Position numbers and translations under genes: made by a program. From an uncultured Dongia sp. (GTDB taxonomy: Bacteria; Pseudomonadota; Alphaproteobacteria; Dongiales; Dongiaceae): a stretch of 64,000 bases of DNA. The stretch covers positions 62,001 through 126,000 of the forward strand of contig NZ_CAKZGO010000042.1 of the NCBI RefSeq assembly GCF_936916975.1, written 5' to 3'. Positions 28,396-36,876 of this stretch are shown here, in pieces. Under the pieces are notes generated by a model. It ran no database searches. It was not told the DNA's origin and saw only the letters and a program-made list of their open reading frames with translations. The number at the start of each line of letters is the position of its first letter. Within the stretch, counting starts at the first letter, position 1.

Positions 28396-29441
28396 AGTGG
28401 TCGCCTCGCGCGATAGAGGATAAGGGCAAAGGCGGGGGCGCCAAACAGCGCCGTGACCACGCCGATGGGCAGGATCTGTTGCGGGATGATGATGCGTGAG
28501 ACGATGTCGGCCAGCACCATGAACACCGCGCCGATCATCAGCGAGGCCGGCAGCAGGCGCGCATGAGTTGGGCCTACCAGGAAGCGTGCGGCATGGGGAA
28601 TGACCAGGCCGACAAAACCGATTGATCCCACGATGCCGACCATGGTGGCCGTCATCAGCGCGGTGAGGCCGAATAATATCAGGCGAACGCGGAGGACCGG
28701 AATGCCGAGTGCCGCCGCCGCATCGGTGCCGAAAGTAAAAGCATCGAGGGCTCGGGCGTATAGGAGGCAGATCGCAAAGCCGATAACCGTAACGGGTGCC
28801 GCAAGATAGACATCCTCCCACCGCACACCGCCGAGGCTGCCCAGCAGCCAGAACATGACGCCGCGCGCCTGCTCCGCATTGGCGGAGGTGGTGACGACGT
28901 AGGCCGTGAGCGCATTGAACAGCTGCGAGCCTGCAACGCCGGCTAGAATGATGCGGTCCGACCCACCACCAGCACCTGCCGCCAGCAATGTGACCAGGAT
29001 GAAGGCGATAACAGCGCCGGCAAATGCTCCCATCGACAGGGTGATGAGGCCGGCGCCGACCCCCAGGATCATCACCGCGACGGCGCCCGTCGAAGCGCCG
29101 GCCGAGATGCCGAGCACATAGGGTTCCGCGAGCGGATTGCGCAGCAGCGCCTGCAGGATGGCGCCGGAGATGGCGAGCGCGCCACCGCAGCACGCTGCGA
29201 CCAGCGCGCGGCTCAGGCGATAATCCCAGATGATGCCTTCCTGGATGCGGCTTAACTCAAAACTGGTGCCGAACAGCTGATTGGTAATCGCCTTATAGGT
29301 CGAAGCGAGGGGGATCGGCACCTCGCCGATCGACACCGCCATGCCGATGGCCAATGCCAAAGCCAGCAGCGAGAGCAAAGCGAGTGAGGCACGTATGCCC
29401 CACCCACCCTGTATCACCGGATTGATCGAGCCGACGCTCAA
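28392..29441 (-). CDS. ABC transporter permease of FecCD/BtuC type
   Basis: A 349-residue permease with about ten membrane helices. Family features include SRALVAACCGGALAISGAILQALLRNPLAEP and GFVGLVIPHAARFLVGPTHARLLP. It forms a homodimeric channel in this importer class. ATG 29441 overlaps the binding-protein stop by four bases, and its own stop overlaps the ATPase start. Confidence 0.92.
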   Translation of the reverse strand: MSVGSINPVIQGGWGIRASLALLSLLALALAIGMAVSIGEVPIPLASTYKAITNQLFGTSFELSRIQEGIIWDYRLSRALVAACCGGALAISGAILQALLRNPLAEPYVLGISAGASTGAVAVMILGVGAGLITLSMGAFAGAVIAFILVTLLAAGAGGGSDRIILAGVAGSQLFNALTAYVVTTSANAEQARGVMFWLLGSLGGVRWEDVYLAAPVTVIGFAICLLYARALDAFTFGTDAAAALGIPVLRVRLILFGLTALMTATMVGIVGSIGFVGLVIPHAARFLVGPTHARLLPASLMIGAVFMVLADIVSRIIIPQQILPIGVVTALFGAPAFALILYRARRPL

Positions 29442-30487
29442 TTGACCAGCCCGAACTTCTTGATGCCCTCGGCCACCGCTTCGATGCCGCCAACCGCGCG
29501 GATGGTTGGGCTCATCGCCTGAGAATCCAGGATGACGATCTGGTTCTTCTGCACCGCGTCGAGCTTGCTGGTGACGGGGTCAGTCTTCAGGAAGTTGAGC
29601 TTCACCCCGATATCATCGGCGGCATAGCGGCGGCGATCCATCTTCGCCACCACGATCACCTGCGGGTTGGCCCCGGCGATGCTCTCCCAGCTCGCAAGCG
29701 GCCATTCCTCCTGCGTCGTCACCACATTGTTGGCGCCCAGGGTCTCCATGATGTAGGCGGGTGTACCGTTCTTGCCGGCGATGTAGGCATCACCGTTCAC
29801 TTCCGGGCTTGAGAACCAGAACACCATGGACAGGCCTTTTGCCTTGCTGCCGGCGACTGAGGCAAGCGCCTCAGCTTCGCGCATCTTCAAATCGCTGATC
29901 AACGCGTCGCCACGATCCTGCACGTCGAAGATCTGCGCCATGTCCCGGATCTCCTGATAGACCAATGACATGTTGAACATCTCCTTGCGTATGCCATCGC
30001 CGCCGCCGGAATTATCCTTGGCGACACAATCAGCCGGCGCCACATAGCTTGGGATATGCAGGTCGGAGAACTGCTTGCGCGTGGCGACCGATCCGCTGGG
30101 GCCGACATGCCATTCGAATTCAGCGGTGACGAGATCCGGCTCCTGTGCCAGTACGCTTTCGAAGCTGGGATCGTTGTCGGCTAGGCGCTTGATCTTGGCG
30201 TTGGCGTCCTCATATCCGGCCAGCACCGGTCCGAACCAGACCGCCGTACCAACAATCTTCTCGGCGAGGCCGAGCGATAGCAGGATCTCTGTGCTGCTCT
30301 GGCCGATCGCCACCGTGCGAGAAGGCGCCTCGTCGAAGGTCAGCGTCTCGCCACAATTCTGGATGGTCAGCGGGTATTGCGTCGGCTCCGCGGCAGCGCC
30401 TGGTGCGGTGAGGGCAAGGCCGGCGAAGGTTGCCAGCGCCGCCATGCCGGCACGGCGGACATTTTTATTCGGTGTCTCAGATAACAT
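29438..30487 (-). CDS. ABC transporter substrate-binding protein, FecB/BtuF type
   Basis: A 349-residue periplasmic binding protein. A signal peptide is visible (RRAGMAALATFAGLALTAP, likely cut after GAAA near residue 33). The mature part has the helical-backbone fold typical of metal-chelate and B12 binding proteins, including TVAIGQSSTEILLSLGLAEKI. ATG 30487 follows GGAT; a longer frame to 30607 crosses the palindrome and lacks a ribosome site. With the riboswitch upstream, cobalamin or another corrinoid is the best guess; zinc or iron chelates cannot be excluded because of the Zur-like palindrome. Confidence 0.87.
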   Translation of the reverse strand: MLSETPNKNVRRAGMAALATFAGLALTAPGAAAEPTQYPLTIQNCGETLTFDEAPSRTVAIGQSSTEILLSLGLAEKIVGTAVWFGPVLAGYEDANAKIKRLADNDPSFESVLAQEPDLVTAEFEWHVGPSGSVATRKQFSDLHIPSYVAPADCVAKDNSGGGDGIRKEMFNMSLVYQEIRDMAQIFDVQDRGDALISDLKMREAEALASVAGSKAKGLSMVFWFSSPEVNGDAYIAGKNGTPAYIMETLGANNVVTTQEEWPLASWESIAGANPQVIVVAKMDRRRYAADDIGVKLNFLKTDPVTSKLDAVQKNQIVILDSQAMSPTIRAVGGIEAVAEGIKKFGLVN

Positions 30488-30509
30488 CTCAGATCCCTTG
30501 TCGTTGTTT

Positions 30510-30535
30510 ATATGTAATGTTATAACATTACATAT
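30510..30535. promoter_or_regulatory. Perfect 26-bp palindrome, Zur/Fur-like operator
   Basis: A perfect palindrome covers 30510-30535 with the core GTAATGTTATAACATTAC. It lies 22 bases upstream of the binding-protein start. AT-rich palindromes with a GTTATAAC centre are typical of Fur-family operators, and alphaproteobacterial Zur boxes look much like this. At this place it could block a promoter, or the transcript from the riboswitch, or form a hairpin in the leader. Confidence 0.6.
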
Positions 30536-30736
30536 GCGAGTTAACTGGATCAATCGACTAGGCGAGATGCCAAGTCGATTTTTGATCATCACCGAAGGGG
30601 GTGTCACCGGCGGAAGCCTGAAGCTCCGCCGCTGGTCGAATATGGGGGAAGAACGCCGGTCACCCGGCGCGCCTGTGCTGGCGCCATGTCAACGTCTCCA
30701 TCTCGGGCACCCCGCCCGGTTTGAATCAAAACACGT

Positions 30737-30929
30737 CGATGGCAGGTCTCCTGACTCGCGGGTCGATGCCTGCTGCCGACCTTCCCGATCACGAAATGAT
30801 CAGTGGTACAAAGTGGCAGTGGGCTATCCGCTTACAGTTGCGGGGGCAGTCACGGTTTAGGCCCCGATTGGGTCGTCCGCACCGTGTTCCCTATTAATCC
30901 CCTGGAATTCATCCGTCGGGGAACCATCG
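30737..30929 (-). ncRNA. Cobalamin (AdoCbl) riboswitch
   Basis: Read on the minus strand, the conserved blocks occur in order: GGTTCCCC, TTAATAGGGAACACGGTG, the B12-box core CTGCCCCCGCAACTGTAAGC, CCACTG, GGGAAGGTCGGCAG and finally CGCGAGTCAGGAGACCTGCC. The closing stem P1 pairs CGATGG (30924-30929) with CCATCG (30737-30742). It precedes the FecBCD-type importer genes, but about 250 bases separate its 3' end from the first start. A GC hairpin CGGGC/GCCCG lies at 30703-30719 and another, CGGCGGA/TCCGCCG, at 30609-30632; neither has a clear U-run, so the expression platform is uncertain. Confidence 0.92.
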
Positions 30930-30989
30930 CCCCCTTCTTACGGTGTCAGCTCGTTGGACGTCAAGATGGGCTGCGGATACCATCGCGCC

Positions 30990-31457
30990 ATGAATGAGCA
31001 GCGCCCACATATTGAGCTACGGACGGTCGAGCCGGCGGACCTGCCGGCAATCACGATCATCCGCACCAGCGTCCTCGAAAACCATCTCTCGGTCGACGAG
31101 ATGGCAGCGCGTGGCATCACCGAGGCTGGTATCGCAGCTGAGATGGCAACCGGGAATCTGCGCGGCTGGGTGGCGCTGGTGGGTGGCGTGCCGGCGGCTT
31201 TCTCCTATGCCCGGCGCGCGGAGAGCACCATCTTCGCGATGTTCGTGCAGCCGGGCTTCGAGGGTCTCGGCCTCGGCCGCCGCCTGATGGCGGCATCGGA
31301 AGACTGGCTCTTTGCGCAAGGCGTCAAGGATATCTGGCTCACCACGGATGAGAATCCTGCCATCCGCGCCCATGGCTTCTACCAGCGCCTGGGCTGGGTA
31401 ACCGATTGGGCCGTCGAGGCCGGCGAGGTCACGTACTGGAAGCGTCGCGCACCCTGA
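30990..31457 (+). CDS. GNAT family N-acetyltransferase
   Basis: A 155-residue single GNAT domain. The acetyl-CoA-binding motif A is visible in MFVQPGFEGLGLGRRLMAASEDWLF as pieces FVQPGFEG and GLGRRLM. Motif B follows in NPAIRAHGFYQRLGW. The substrate is unknown. ATG 30990 suits the family; a 12-codon in-frame extension has no support. The gene begins about 60 bases beyond the 5' end of the riboswitch and runs away from it, so it is divergent. Its 3' end overlaps the flavoprotein gene by 29 bases. Confidence 0.82.
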   Translation: MNEQRPHIELRTVEPADLPAITIIRTSVLENHLSVDEMAARGITEAGIAAEMATGNLRGWVALVGGVPAAFSYARRAESTIFAMFVQPGFEGLGLGRRLMAASEDWLFAQGVKDIWLTTDENPAIRAHGFYQRLGWVTDWAVEAGEVTYWKRRAP

Positions 31458-32652
31458 TGCGCGCCAGTGCCGCCTTGCCTGCCACACGGCCACTGGCGAA
31501 GCACGCGGTCAGCAGATAGCCGCCGGTGGGCGCTTCCCAGTCCAGCATCTCGCCGGCGCAGAACACGTCGGGCAGCTTCTTTAGCATCAGTCCTTCATCG
31601 AGGCTGTCGAACGTGACCCCGCCTGCCGAACTGATCGCCTCGGCAAGCGGGCGCATCGCAATGAGGCGCAGCGGCAGGGCCTTGATGCCCTTGGCGAGAC
31701 GCGCTGGGTCGGCCAGGATCTCCGCGCTGAGGCATTCGCGCAACAACGCGGCCTTGGCGCCGGTGAGCTTCAACTGCGATTTGAGATGCGAGGACAGCGA
31801 GCGCGAGCCGCGTTGCGCCAACGCATCGGCAATCTGTGCGACATCGTGGTTGGGCAGCAGGTCCAGCAGCAGCACAGCCTCGCTTTGAGCTGCGATCGCC
31901 TCGCGCAAGGGACCCGAGAGCGCATAGATCAGGCCACCCTCGATGCCATGCTCGGTGATGATGGCCTCGCCCTGGCGCCGCGCGCCGCCGAACGCGGCGG
32001 CGATATTTTTCAATGGTTCCCCGGCAAAGCGCGTACGGAAATGCTCGCTCCAGCCGATCTCGAAGCCGCAATTGGCTGGCACCAATGGCGCCACTTCGAT
32101 CTGACGCGCCGCCAGCACGTCCTGCCACGCGCCGTCGGAGCCCAGCTGCGGCCAGCTGCCGCCACCCAGCGCCAGCACCGTGACACCGGCCGGCACCAGC
32201 TTTTCGCCCGACGGTGTCGCAAAGCGCAGCGACCCGTCCGTGGTCCAGCCCAGCCAGCGATGCCGCACATGAACCTGCACACCTGCCGCGCGCAACCGGT
32301 GCAGCCAGGCACGCAGCAGGGGAGCAGCCTTCATCTCATGGGGAAACACCCGCCCAGAACTGCCGACGAACGTCGCGATGCCGAGATCGTGGATCCACGC
32401 GCGCAAGCGGTCCGGCCCGAAAGCCGCGAGCCAGGCCGCAACCTTACCGCTCTGGGCGCCATAGCGCGCCGTGAATGGCGCTAGAGGTTCGCTATGGGTG
32501 ATGTTGAGCCCGCCCTTGCCGGCCATCAGGAATTTGCGCCCGACCGAGGGCATCGCCTCATAGAGATCGACGGCGATACCACCTTCTGCCAGCTTCTCGG
32601 CGGCCATCAGGCCCGCTGGGCCACCGCCGATGACGATGGCGCGCTCAGTCAT
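31429..32652 (-). CDS. HI0933/YhiN/BaiN-like NAD(P)/FAD-dependent flavoprotein (TIGR03862 type)
   Basis: A 407-residue flavoprotein. The FAD-binding fold AIVIGGGPAGLMAAEKLAEGG is N-terminal, followed by KFLMAGKGGLNITHSEP, a hallmark of the HI0933 family, and the C-terminal motif GEMLDWEAPTGGYLLTACFASG in overlapping pieces. Function is poorly known; BaiN is linked to bile-acid reduction in one Firmicute. ATG 32652 overlaps the stop of the DUF482 gene. Related yhiN genes can serve as Tn7-like target sites elsewhere, but no transposon end is seen here. Confidence 0.85.
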   Translation of the reverse strand: MTERAIVIGGGPAGLMAAEKLAEGGIAVDLYEAMPSVGRKFLMAGKGGLNITHSEPLAPFTARYGAQSGKVAAWLAAFGPDRLRAWIHDLGIATFVGSSGRVFPHEMKAAPLLRAWLHRLRAAGVQVHVRHRWLGWTTDGSLRFATPSGEKLVPAGVTVLALGGGSWPQLGSDGAWQDVLAARQIEVAPLVPANCGFEIGWSEHFRTRFAGEPLKNIAAAFGGARRQGEAIITEHGIEGGLIYALSGPLREAIAAQSEAVLLLDLLPNHDVAQIADALAQRGSRSLSSHLKSQLKLTGAKAALLRECLSAEILADPARLAKGIKALPLRLIAMRPLAEAISSAGGVTFDSLDEGLMLKKLPDVFCAGEMLDWEAPTGGYLLTACFASGRVAGKAALARIRVRDASST

Positions 32653-33808
32653 TCTCGACACGCCGGAACGGCGAGAGTGTACCCAGCTCCTGCATCTCGT
32701 TGCGCATCACGCGCCGCTCGCGATCGAGATAGTCGGCGACGGCGTCGCGGAAATTGGTGTCGGCAATCCAATGCGCCGAATGGGTTTCCACCGGCAGATA
32801 GCCGCGCTGGATCTTGTGCTCACCCTGGGCGCCGGCTTCAACCCGCTGCAAGCCATGCGCGATCGCATAGTCGATGGCCTGGTAGTAGCAGCATTCGAAA
32901 TGGAGGTTGGGCACATCCTCGACGCAGCCCCAATTGCGGCCATAGAGCGCGTCCGTTCCGCGCAGGTTGAGCGCACCGGCGATCGGTGTGCCATCGCGGA
33001 ATGCCATCACCAGCACGATCTTCTCGCGCATCGTCGCATGGATCGCTTCGAAGAAAGCGCGCGTCAGATACGGCCTGCCCCATTTGCGGCTACCGGTATC
33101 CATATAGAATTCGAAGAAGGCATCCCAATGTTCGGGCTTCAGATCGTCTCCCGCCAAGGCGCGGATATCGATGCCAGCGACGCTGGCGCGCTCCTTGCGG
33201 ATCGCCTTGCGCTTGCGCGAAGAGAGCGTGCCGAGGAAATCATCGAAACTGCTGTAGCCGGCATTGGCCCAGTGATATTGACAGCCCAGGCGATGCAGAT
33301 AGCCATGTTCGACCAGCTCGGCTGCTTCCTCACCTGTGCAGAACGTGATATGGAGCGACGAGAGTCCGGATTTCTCCGCCGTGCTGGTCAGCGCGCCGAT
33401 GAGGGCGCTGCGCATGACGGCATCATCCGAACCGGGCTTTACCAAGAGCCGCGGCCCCGGCACAGGCGAGAAGGGTACCGCCACCTGCAGCTTCGGATAA
33501 TACCGCCCGCCGGCGCGCTCATAGGCCTCGGCCCAGCCATGGTCGAACACATATTCGCCCTGGCTGTGGCCCTTCACATAAAGCGGCACCGCCCCTAGCA
33601 ATTCGCCCGCGTCATCTTCCAGTACGATGTGCTGCGGCAGCCAGCCGGTGCCACGCCCGACCGAGCCGGAGATTTCCAGCGCGTTGAGAAAGGCATGACT
33701 TATGAACGGATTGTCTGTCCCGGCACAGGCATCCCAGGCGGCGGCCGGGATCTTATCCAGGCGATCGACAACGCGGGCGGTGAGGGAGAGCTGGGTGTTC
33801 GCGGTCAG
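32645..33808 (-). CDS. DUF482/COG3146 GNAT-like (peptidoglycan biosynthesis-type) protein
   Basis: About 387 residues with FemX/GNAT-like architecture. The beginning VVDRLDKIPAAAWDACAG, the segment NPFISHAFLNALE and the ending YLPVETHSAHWI are characteristic of the COG3146 family (DUF482), whose function is unproven. The start is unusual: the upstream RidA stop is at 33819, and the best ribosome site (GAGGA just after that stop) points to a CTG at 33808. The nearest in-frame ATG is 33859, inside RidA and without a ribosome site. It overlaps the flavoprotein gene by eight bases. Confidence 0.8.
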   Translation of the reverse strand: MTANTQLSLTARVVDRLDKIPAAAWDACAGTDNPFISHAFLNALEISGSVGRGTGWLPQHIVLEDDAGELLGAVPLYVKGHSQGEYVFDHGWAEAYERAGGRYYPKLQVAVPFSPVPGPRLLVKPGSDDAVMRSALIGALTSTAEKSGLSSLHITFCTGEEAAELVEHGYLHRLGCQYHWANAGYSSFDDFLGTLSSRKRKAIRKERASVAGIDIRALAGDDLKPEHWDAFFEFYMDTGSRKWGRPYLTRAFFEAIHATMREKIVLVMAFRDGTPIAGALNLRGTDALYGRNWGCVEDVPNLHFECCYYQAIDYAIAHGLQRVEAGAQGEHKIQRGYLPVETHSAHWIADTNFRDAVADYLDRERRVMRNEMQELGTLSPFRRVEND

Positions 33809-33818
33809 TCTCGGTTCC

Positions 33819-34283
33819 TCACGCAATCTCGATGATCGCGTCGACTTCGACGGCGACATTGAGCGGCAGGGTGTTGACGCCGACCGCTGAGCGGGCGTGC
33901 TTGCCGGCTTCACCGAACACTTCGACCATCATGTCGGAGACGCCGTTGGCGACCTTGGGCTGCTCGGTGAAGGAATCCAGGCAATTGACGAAAACGCCAA
34001 GCTTGCAGATACGCTTCACGCGATCCAGATCACCCAAAGCGAGCTTCAGCTGCGCGATGATGTTAAGGCCGCAGAGACGCGCCGCCTGGGCCGCCTGGTC
34101 GGTTGAGAATTCCTGGCCAACCTTGCCAATGAATTTGAATTCACCGTTCCAGACCGTGACCTGGCCGGAGACATAGGCCGTATTGCCGGCAATGACGACG
34201 GGCACATAATTGGCAACCGGCACGGCGGCCTTGGGCAGTTCAATGTTCAGTTCGGCCAAACGGGCCTCAATCTTGCCAGCCAT
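33819..34283 (-). CDS. RidA family protein (YjgF/YER057c/UK114)
   Basis: A 154-residue RidA-like protein. The segment NTAYVSGQVTVWNGEF, then DQAAQAARLCGLNIIAQLK and the C-terminal LPLNVAVEVDAIIEIA match the longer YjgF subfamily. Classical members deaminate reactive enamine/imine intermediates from PLP enzymes. The usual catalytic Arg in the C-terminal strand (xCRVEVxAxA) is not obvious here, as the subfamily differs. ATG 34283 follows AGGAGA. It is first of a minus-strand run with DUF482 and the flavoprotein. Confidence 0.85.
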   Translation of the reverse strand: MAGKIEARLAELNIELPKAAVPVANYVPVVIAGNTAYVSGQVTVWNGEFKFIGKVGQEFSTDQAAQAARLCGLNIIAQLKLALGDLDRVKRICKLGVFVNCLDSFTEQPKVANGVSDMMVEVFGEAGKHARSAVGVNTLPLNVAVEVDAIIEIA

Positions 34284-34348
34284 AACGCTCTCCTTGGGCT
34301 TGTCCTGTGGATTTCGGGGCGATCCTAGCCGGTCGTGGGGCAGCAATC

Positions 34349-34384
34349 CAGCCTTCCGCCCAGCCTTCCGCCCAGCCTTCCCTG
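34349..34384. repeat. Three tandem copies of a 12-bp unit
   Basis: CAGCCTTCCGCC is repeated at 34349-34360 and 34361-34372, with a degenerate third copy at 34373-34384. It lies in the 200-base divergent spacer between RidA and the kinase gene. No function is evident; slippage is a simple explanation. Confidence 0.7.
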
Positions 34385-34482
34385 GGGCTTCCATTGGGGC
34401 CGACAAAATTGCGGCGAGCTTGAAAGAATCCCGCTATAAATCCCCCGCCCATAAACATCATCAGTGCTCCTGTGGATATTCC

Positions 34483-35541
34483 ATGTCTGTCGCACAAACT
34501 CTGCCTGCCGACGCCGATTCACTCTCCGCACCGCCGCCGGTCTTTAGTGAGGATGCGGCGGTAGCGCTGGCCAAAAGGCATTTCAGCATCGATGGTGCGG
34601 CCAGCAAGCTGACCAGCGAGCGTGATGCGAACTTTCGCATCAAGACCGCGGCCGGCGACAGCTATGTGCTCAAAGTCTCCAATCCGGCCGAAGAAAAGCT
34701 GGTGACCAATTTACAGACCGAAGCGCTGCTGCATGTGGCGGTCAAGGACCCGGATCTGCCCGTGCAGCGTGTCTTGCCGAACGTGGCCGGCACGCATGAG
34801 GAGATTCTGCAAGACGCCGCCGGACAACCGTTGATCCTGCGGCTGTTCACCTATCTCGAAGGCGAGCCGCTGCACCTGGCCCCGCGCAGTGCGGCGCAAA
34901 GACGGAATCTGGGCAGCAACCTCGCGCGCCTGACTTTCGCTTTGTCGGATTTCACCCATGCGGCGACCGATCACGATCTGCAATGGGACATCAAGCATGC
35001 GAGCCGCCTGTGGCAATTGCTGCCCCATATCGAAGCGGGGGAGCGGCGCCAATTGGTCGAACGCATCCTGCGCAACTTTGACGATTTCGTGGCACCCTCG
35101 ATACCGCGCCTGCGGACTCAATTCGTCCATAACGACCTCAATCCGCATAACGTCCTGGTCGATAGCGTAGATCCCACCAAGGTCGCGGGCATTCTCGATT
35201 TCGGTGACATGGTCTTTACCCCGCTGGTGAACGACCTTGCGGTTGCCTCAGCCTATCAATTGTCGCTGGACGGTGATCCGCTGGTCGAGGCCAGCGACCT
35301 GATTGGCGCCTACCATGGCGTGCTGCCCTTGCAGGAGATCGAGGTCGAGCTGCTCTACGATCTCATCGGCGCGCGCCTCGCGACCACGGCCGCAATCACC
35401 AGCTGGCGGGCCGCCCGTTATCCTGAGAACAGTGCCTACATCCTGCGCAACGCGCCGCGTGCCTGGGCGGGGCTGGCGGCCTTCGCCGCCCTGCCGCGGG
35501 CAAAGGCCCAGGAAAATCTACGCCGCCTTTGCGGTATCTGA
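34483..35541 (+). CDS. APH/choline-kinase-fold phosphotransferase, hydroxylysine/ethanolamine kinase-like
   Basis: A 352-residue aminoglycoside-phosphotransferase-fold kinase. The catalytic loop HNDLNPHNVLVD starts at His216, with Asp218 catalytic, and the metal-binding motif ILDFGDM has Asp239. The sequence resembles hydroxylysine kinase (AGPHD1) more than homoserine kinase II. The next gene, 12 bases downstream, is a class III PLP enzyme like the phospho-lyases that remove phosphate from phosphohydroxylysine or phosphoethanolamine, so the two should act in series. ATG 34483 was chosen for fit to homologues; a longer frame overlaps the RidA promoter side. Confidence 0.82.
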   Translation: MSVAQTLPADADSLSAPPPVFSEDAAVALAKRHFSIDGAASKLTSERDANFRIKTAAGDSYVLKVSNPAEEKLVTNLQTEALLHVAVKDPDLPVQRVLPNVAGTHEEILQDAAGQPLILRLFTYLEGEPLHLAPRSAAQRRNLGSNLARLTFALSDFTHAATDHDLQWDIKHASRLWQLLPHIEAGERRQLVERILRNFDDFVAPSIPRLRTQFVHNDLNPHNVLVDSVDPTKVAGILDFGDMVFTPLVNDLAVASAYQLSLDGDPLVEASDLIGAYHGVLPLQEIEVELLYDLIGARLATTAAITSWRAARYPENSAYILRNAPRAWAGLAAFAALPRAKAQENLRRLCGI

Positions 35542-35553
35542 AGGAGCAGTCTT

Positions 35554-36867
35554 ATGGCGATGGTGAACCAGTATGTGCCCGGCCGCGAAGGCGATATCAG
35601 CGCGGCCGACGCAGCTCTTATCAAGCGTCGCCAGAAGCTGCTGGGGCCTGCCTATCGCCTGTTCTATGAAAAGCCGCTGCATATCGTCCGCGGAGAGGGT
35701 GTGTGGCTCTTTGACCCCGATGGCGCCGCCTATCTCGACGTCTATAACAATGTGGCCTCGGTTGGCCATTGCCATCCGAAGGTCGTCGCAGCGCTGACGA
35801 AACAGGCCGCGACCCTCAATACCCATACGCGTTACCTGCATGAGACAATCGTTGAGTATGCCGAGCGGCTGCTGGCGAAATTCCCGGCTGCGTTGCAGCA
35901 TGTCATGTTCACCTGCACGGGCAGCGAGGCCAACGACTTGGCCATGCGCATCGCCAAATCCTACACCAAGGGCACTGGCGTCATCGTCACCAAGCTGGCT
36001 TATCATGGCCTCACGGTGGCGATCTCGGAACTCTCGCCATCGCTCGGCGACTATGTCGAGCGCGGCTCGAACGTCAAACTGGTGCCGGCCCCCGACACCT
36101 ACCGCATCACCGGTGATGTCGGCGCCGCCTTTGCTGCCGGGGTGAAGGCTGCGATTGCCGAAATGCAGGCGCAGGGGATCAAGCCCTGCGCACTCCTGGT
36201 CGACGGTATCTTCTCCAGCGACGGCGTCTTCCCGGGCAAACCCGGGTTCCTGAAGGAAGCGGTGGACGCGATCCGCGCCGCCGGCGGCATCTACATCGCG
36301 GACGAAGTACAGCCTGGCTTCGGCCGTATCGGCCCCGAATTCTGGGGCTTCGCGCGCCATGGCCTCGTGCCCGACATCGTGACGGTGGGCAAGCCCATGG
36401 GCAATGGCCATCCCATGGCAGGGGCCATCATGCAGCCGCATGTGGTCGAAGAATTCGGCCGCAAGTCGCGCTATTTCAATACCTTTGGCGGCAACCCGGT
36501 CTCCTGCGCCGTGGGTCTCGCCGTCCTCGACGTGATCGAGGGCGAGGGCCTCGCAGAGAATGCGGGCAAGGTCGGGACCTATATGCGCGAAGGACTTGAG
36601 AAGCTCGCGGCGCGACACGCAATCATTGGCGACGTGCGCGGCGCTGGGCTCTTCCTCGGGGTCGAATTCGTCAAGGATCGTGTCGCCAAGGAACCGGATG
36701 CGGAGGCAACGACCCGCGTCGTCAATGACCTCCGACGCCGCAAGGTGCTGATCAGCGCCACCGGCCCCGGCGCCAACATCCTCAAAATCCGCCCGCCGCT
36801 CGTCTTCACCCAGGAGCATGCCGACATCTTCCTGGACGCGATGGAGAAGGCGGTGGCGGCGCTCTAA
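35554..36867 (+). CDS. Class III PLP enzyme, probable 5-phosphohydroxylysine or ethanolamine-phosphate phospho-lyase
   Basis: A 437-residue fold-type I PLP enzyme. The PLP lysine is Lys280 in [13 protein letters not shown]; the cofactor-binding Asp lies in [12 protein letters not shown] and the loop [14 protein letters not shown] is present. The N-terminal [16 protein letters not shown] is typical of AGXT2L1/AGXT2L2 phospho-lyases. Pairing with the adjacent kinase supports phospho-lyase rather than aminotransferase activity; this is inference. ATG 35554 follows AAGGAG. A SIS-domain gene follows nine bases downstream. Confidence 0.85.
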   Translation: MAMVNQYVPGREGDISAADAALIKRRQKLLGPAYRLFYEKPLHIVRGEGVWLFDPDGAAYLDVYNNVASVGHCHPKVVAALTKQAATLNTHTRYLHETIVEYAERLLAKFPAALQHVMFTCTGSEANDLAMRIAKSYTKGTGVIVTKLAYHGLTVAISELSPSLGDYVERGSNVKLVPAPDTYRITGDVGAAFAAGVKAAIAEMQAQGIKPCALLVDGIFSSDGVFPGKPGFLKEAVDAIRAAGGIYIADEVQPGFGRIGPEFWGFARHGLVPDIVTVGKPMGNGHPMAGAIMQPHVVEEFGRKSRYFNTFGGNPVSCAVGLAVLDVIEGEGLAENAGKVGTYMREGLEKLAARHAIIGDVRGAGLFLGVEFVKDRVAKEPDAEATTRVVNDLRRRKVLISATGPGANILKIRPPLVFTQEHADIFLDAMEKAVAAL

Positions 36868-36876
36868 GGCACACCA

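Noticed and set aside
30604-30792. A 62-codon minus-strand ORF within and after the riboswitch
   Set aside because: It runs through conserved riboswitch RNA (GGGAAGG...GAGTCAGGAGACC), has no independent ribosome site and reads as random sequence.
31429-32652. The yhiN-like gene as the attachment site of the Tn7-like element
   Set aside because: yhiN is a known Tn7-like target elsewhere, but here the tns genes are 5 kb away with an unbroken set of chromosomal genes between, and no transposon end lies at either side of the gene.
34349-34384. A regulatory iteron or CRISPR-like repeat
   Set aside because: Only three head-to-tail 12-mers without spacers, in a GC-rich spacer; simple slippage is enough.
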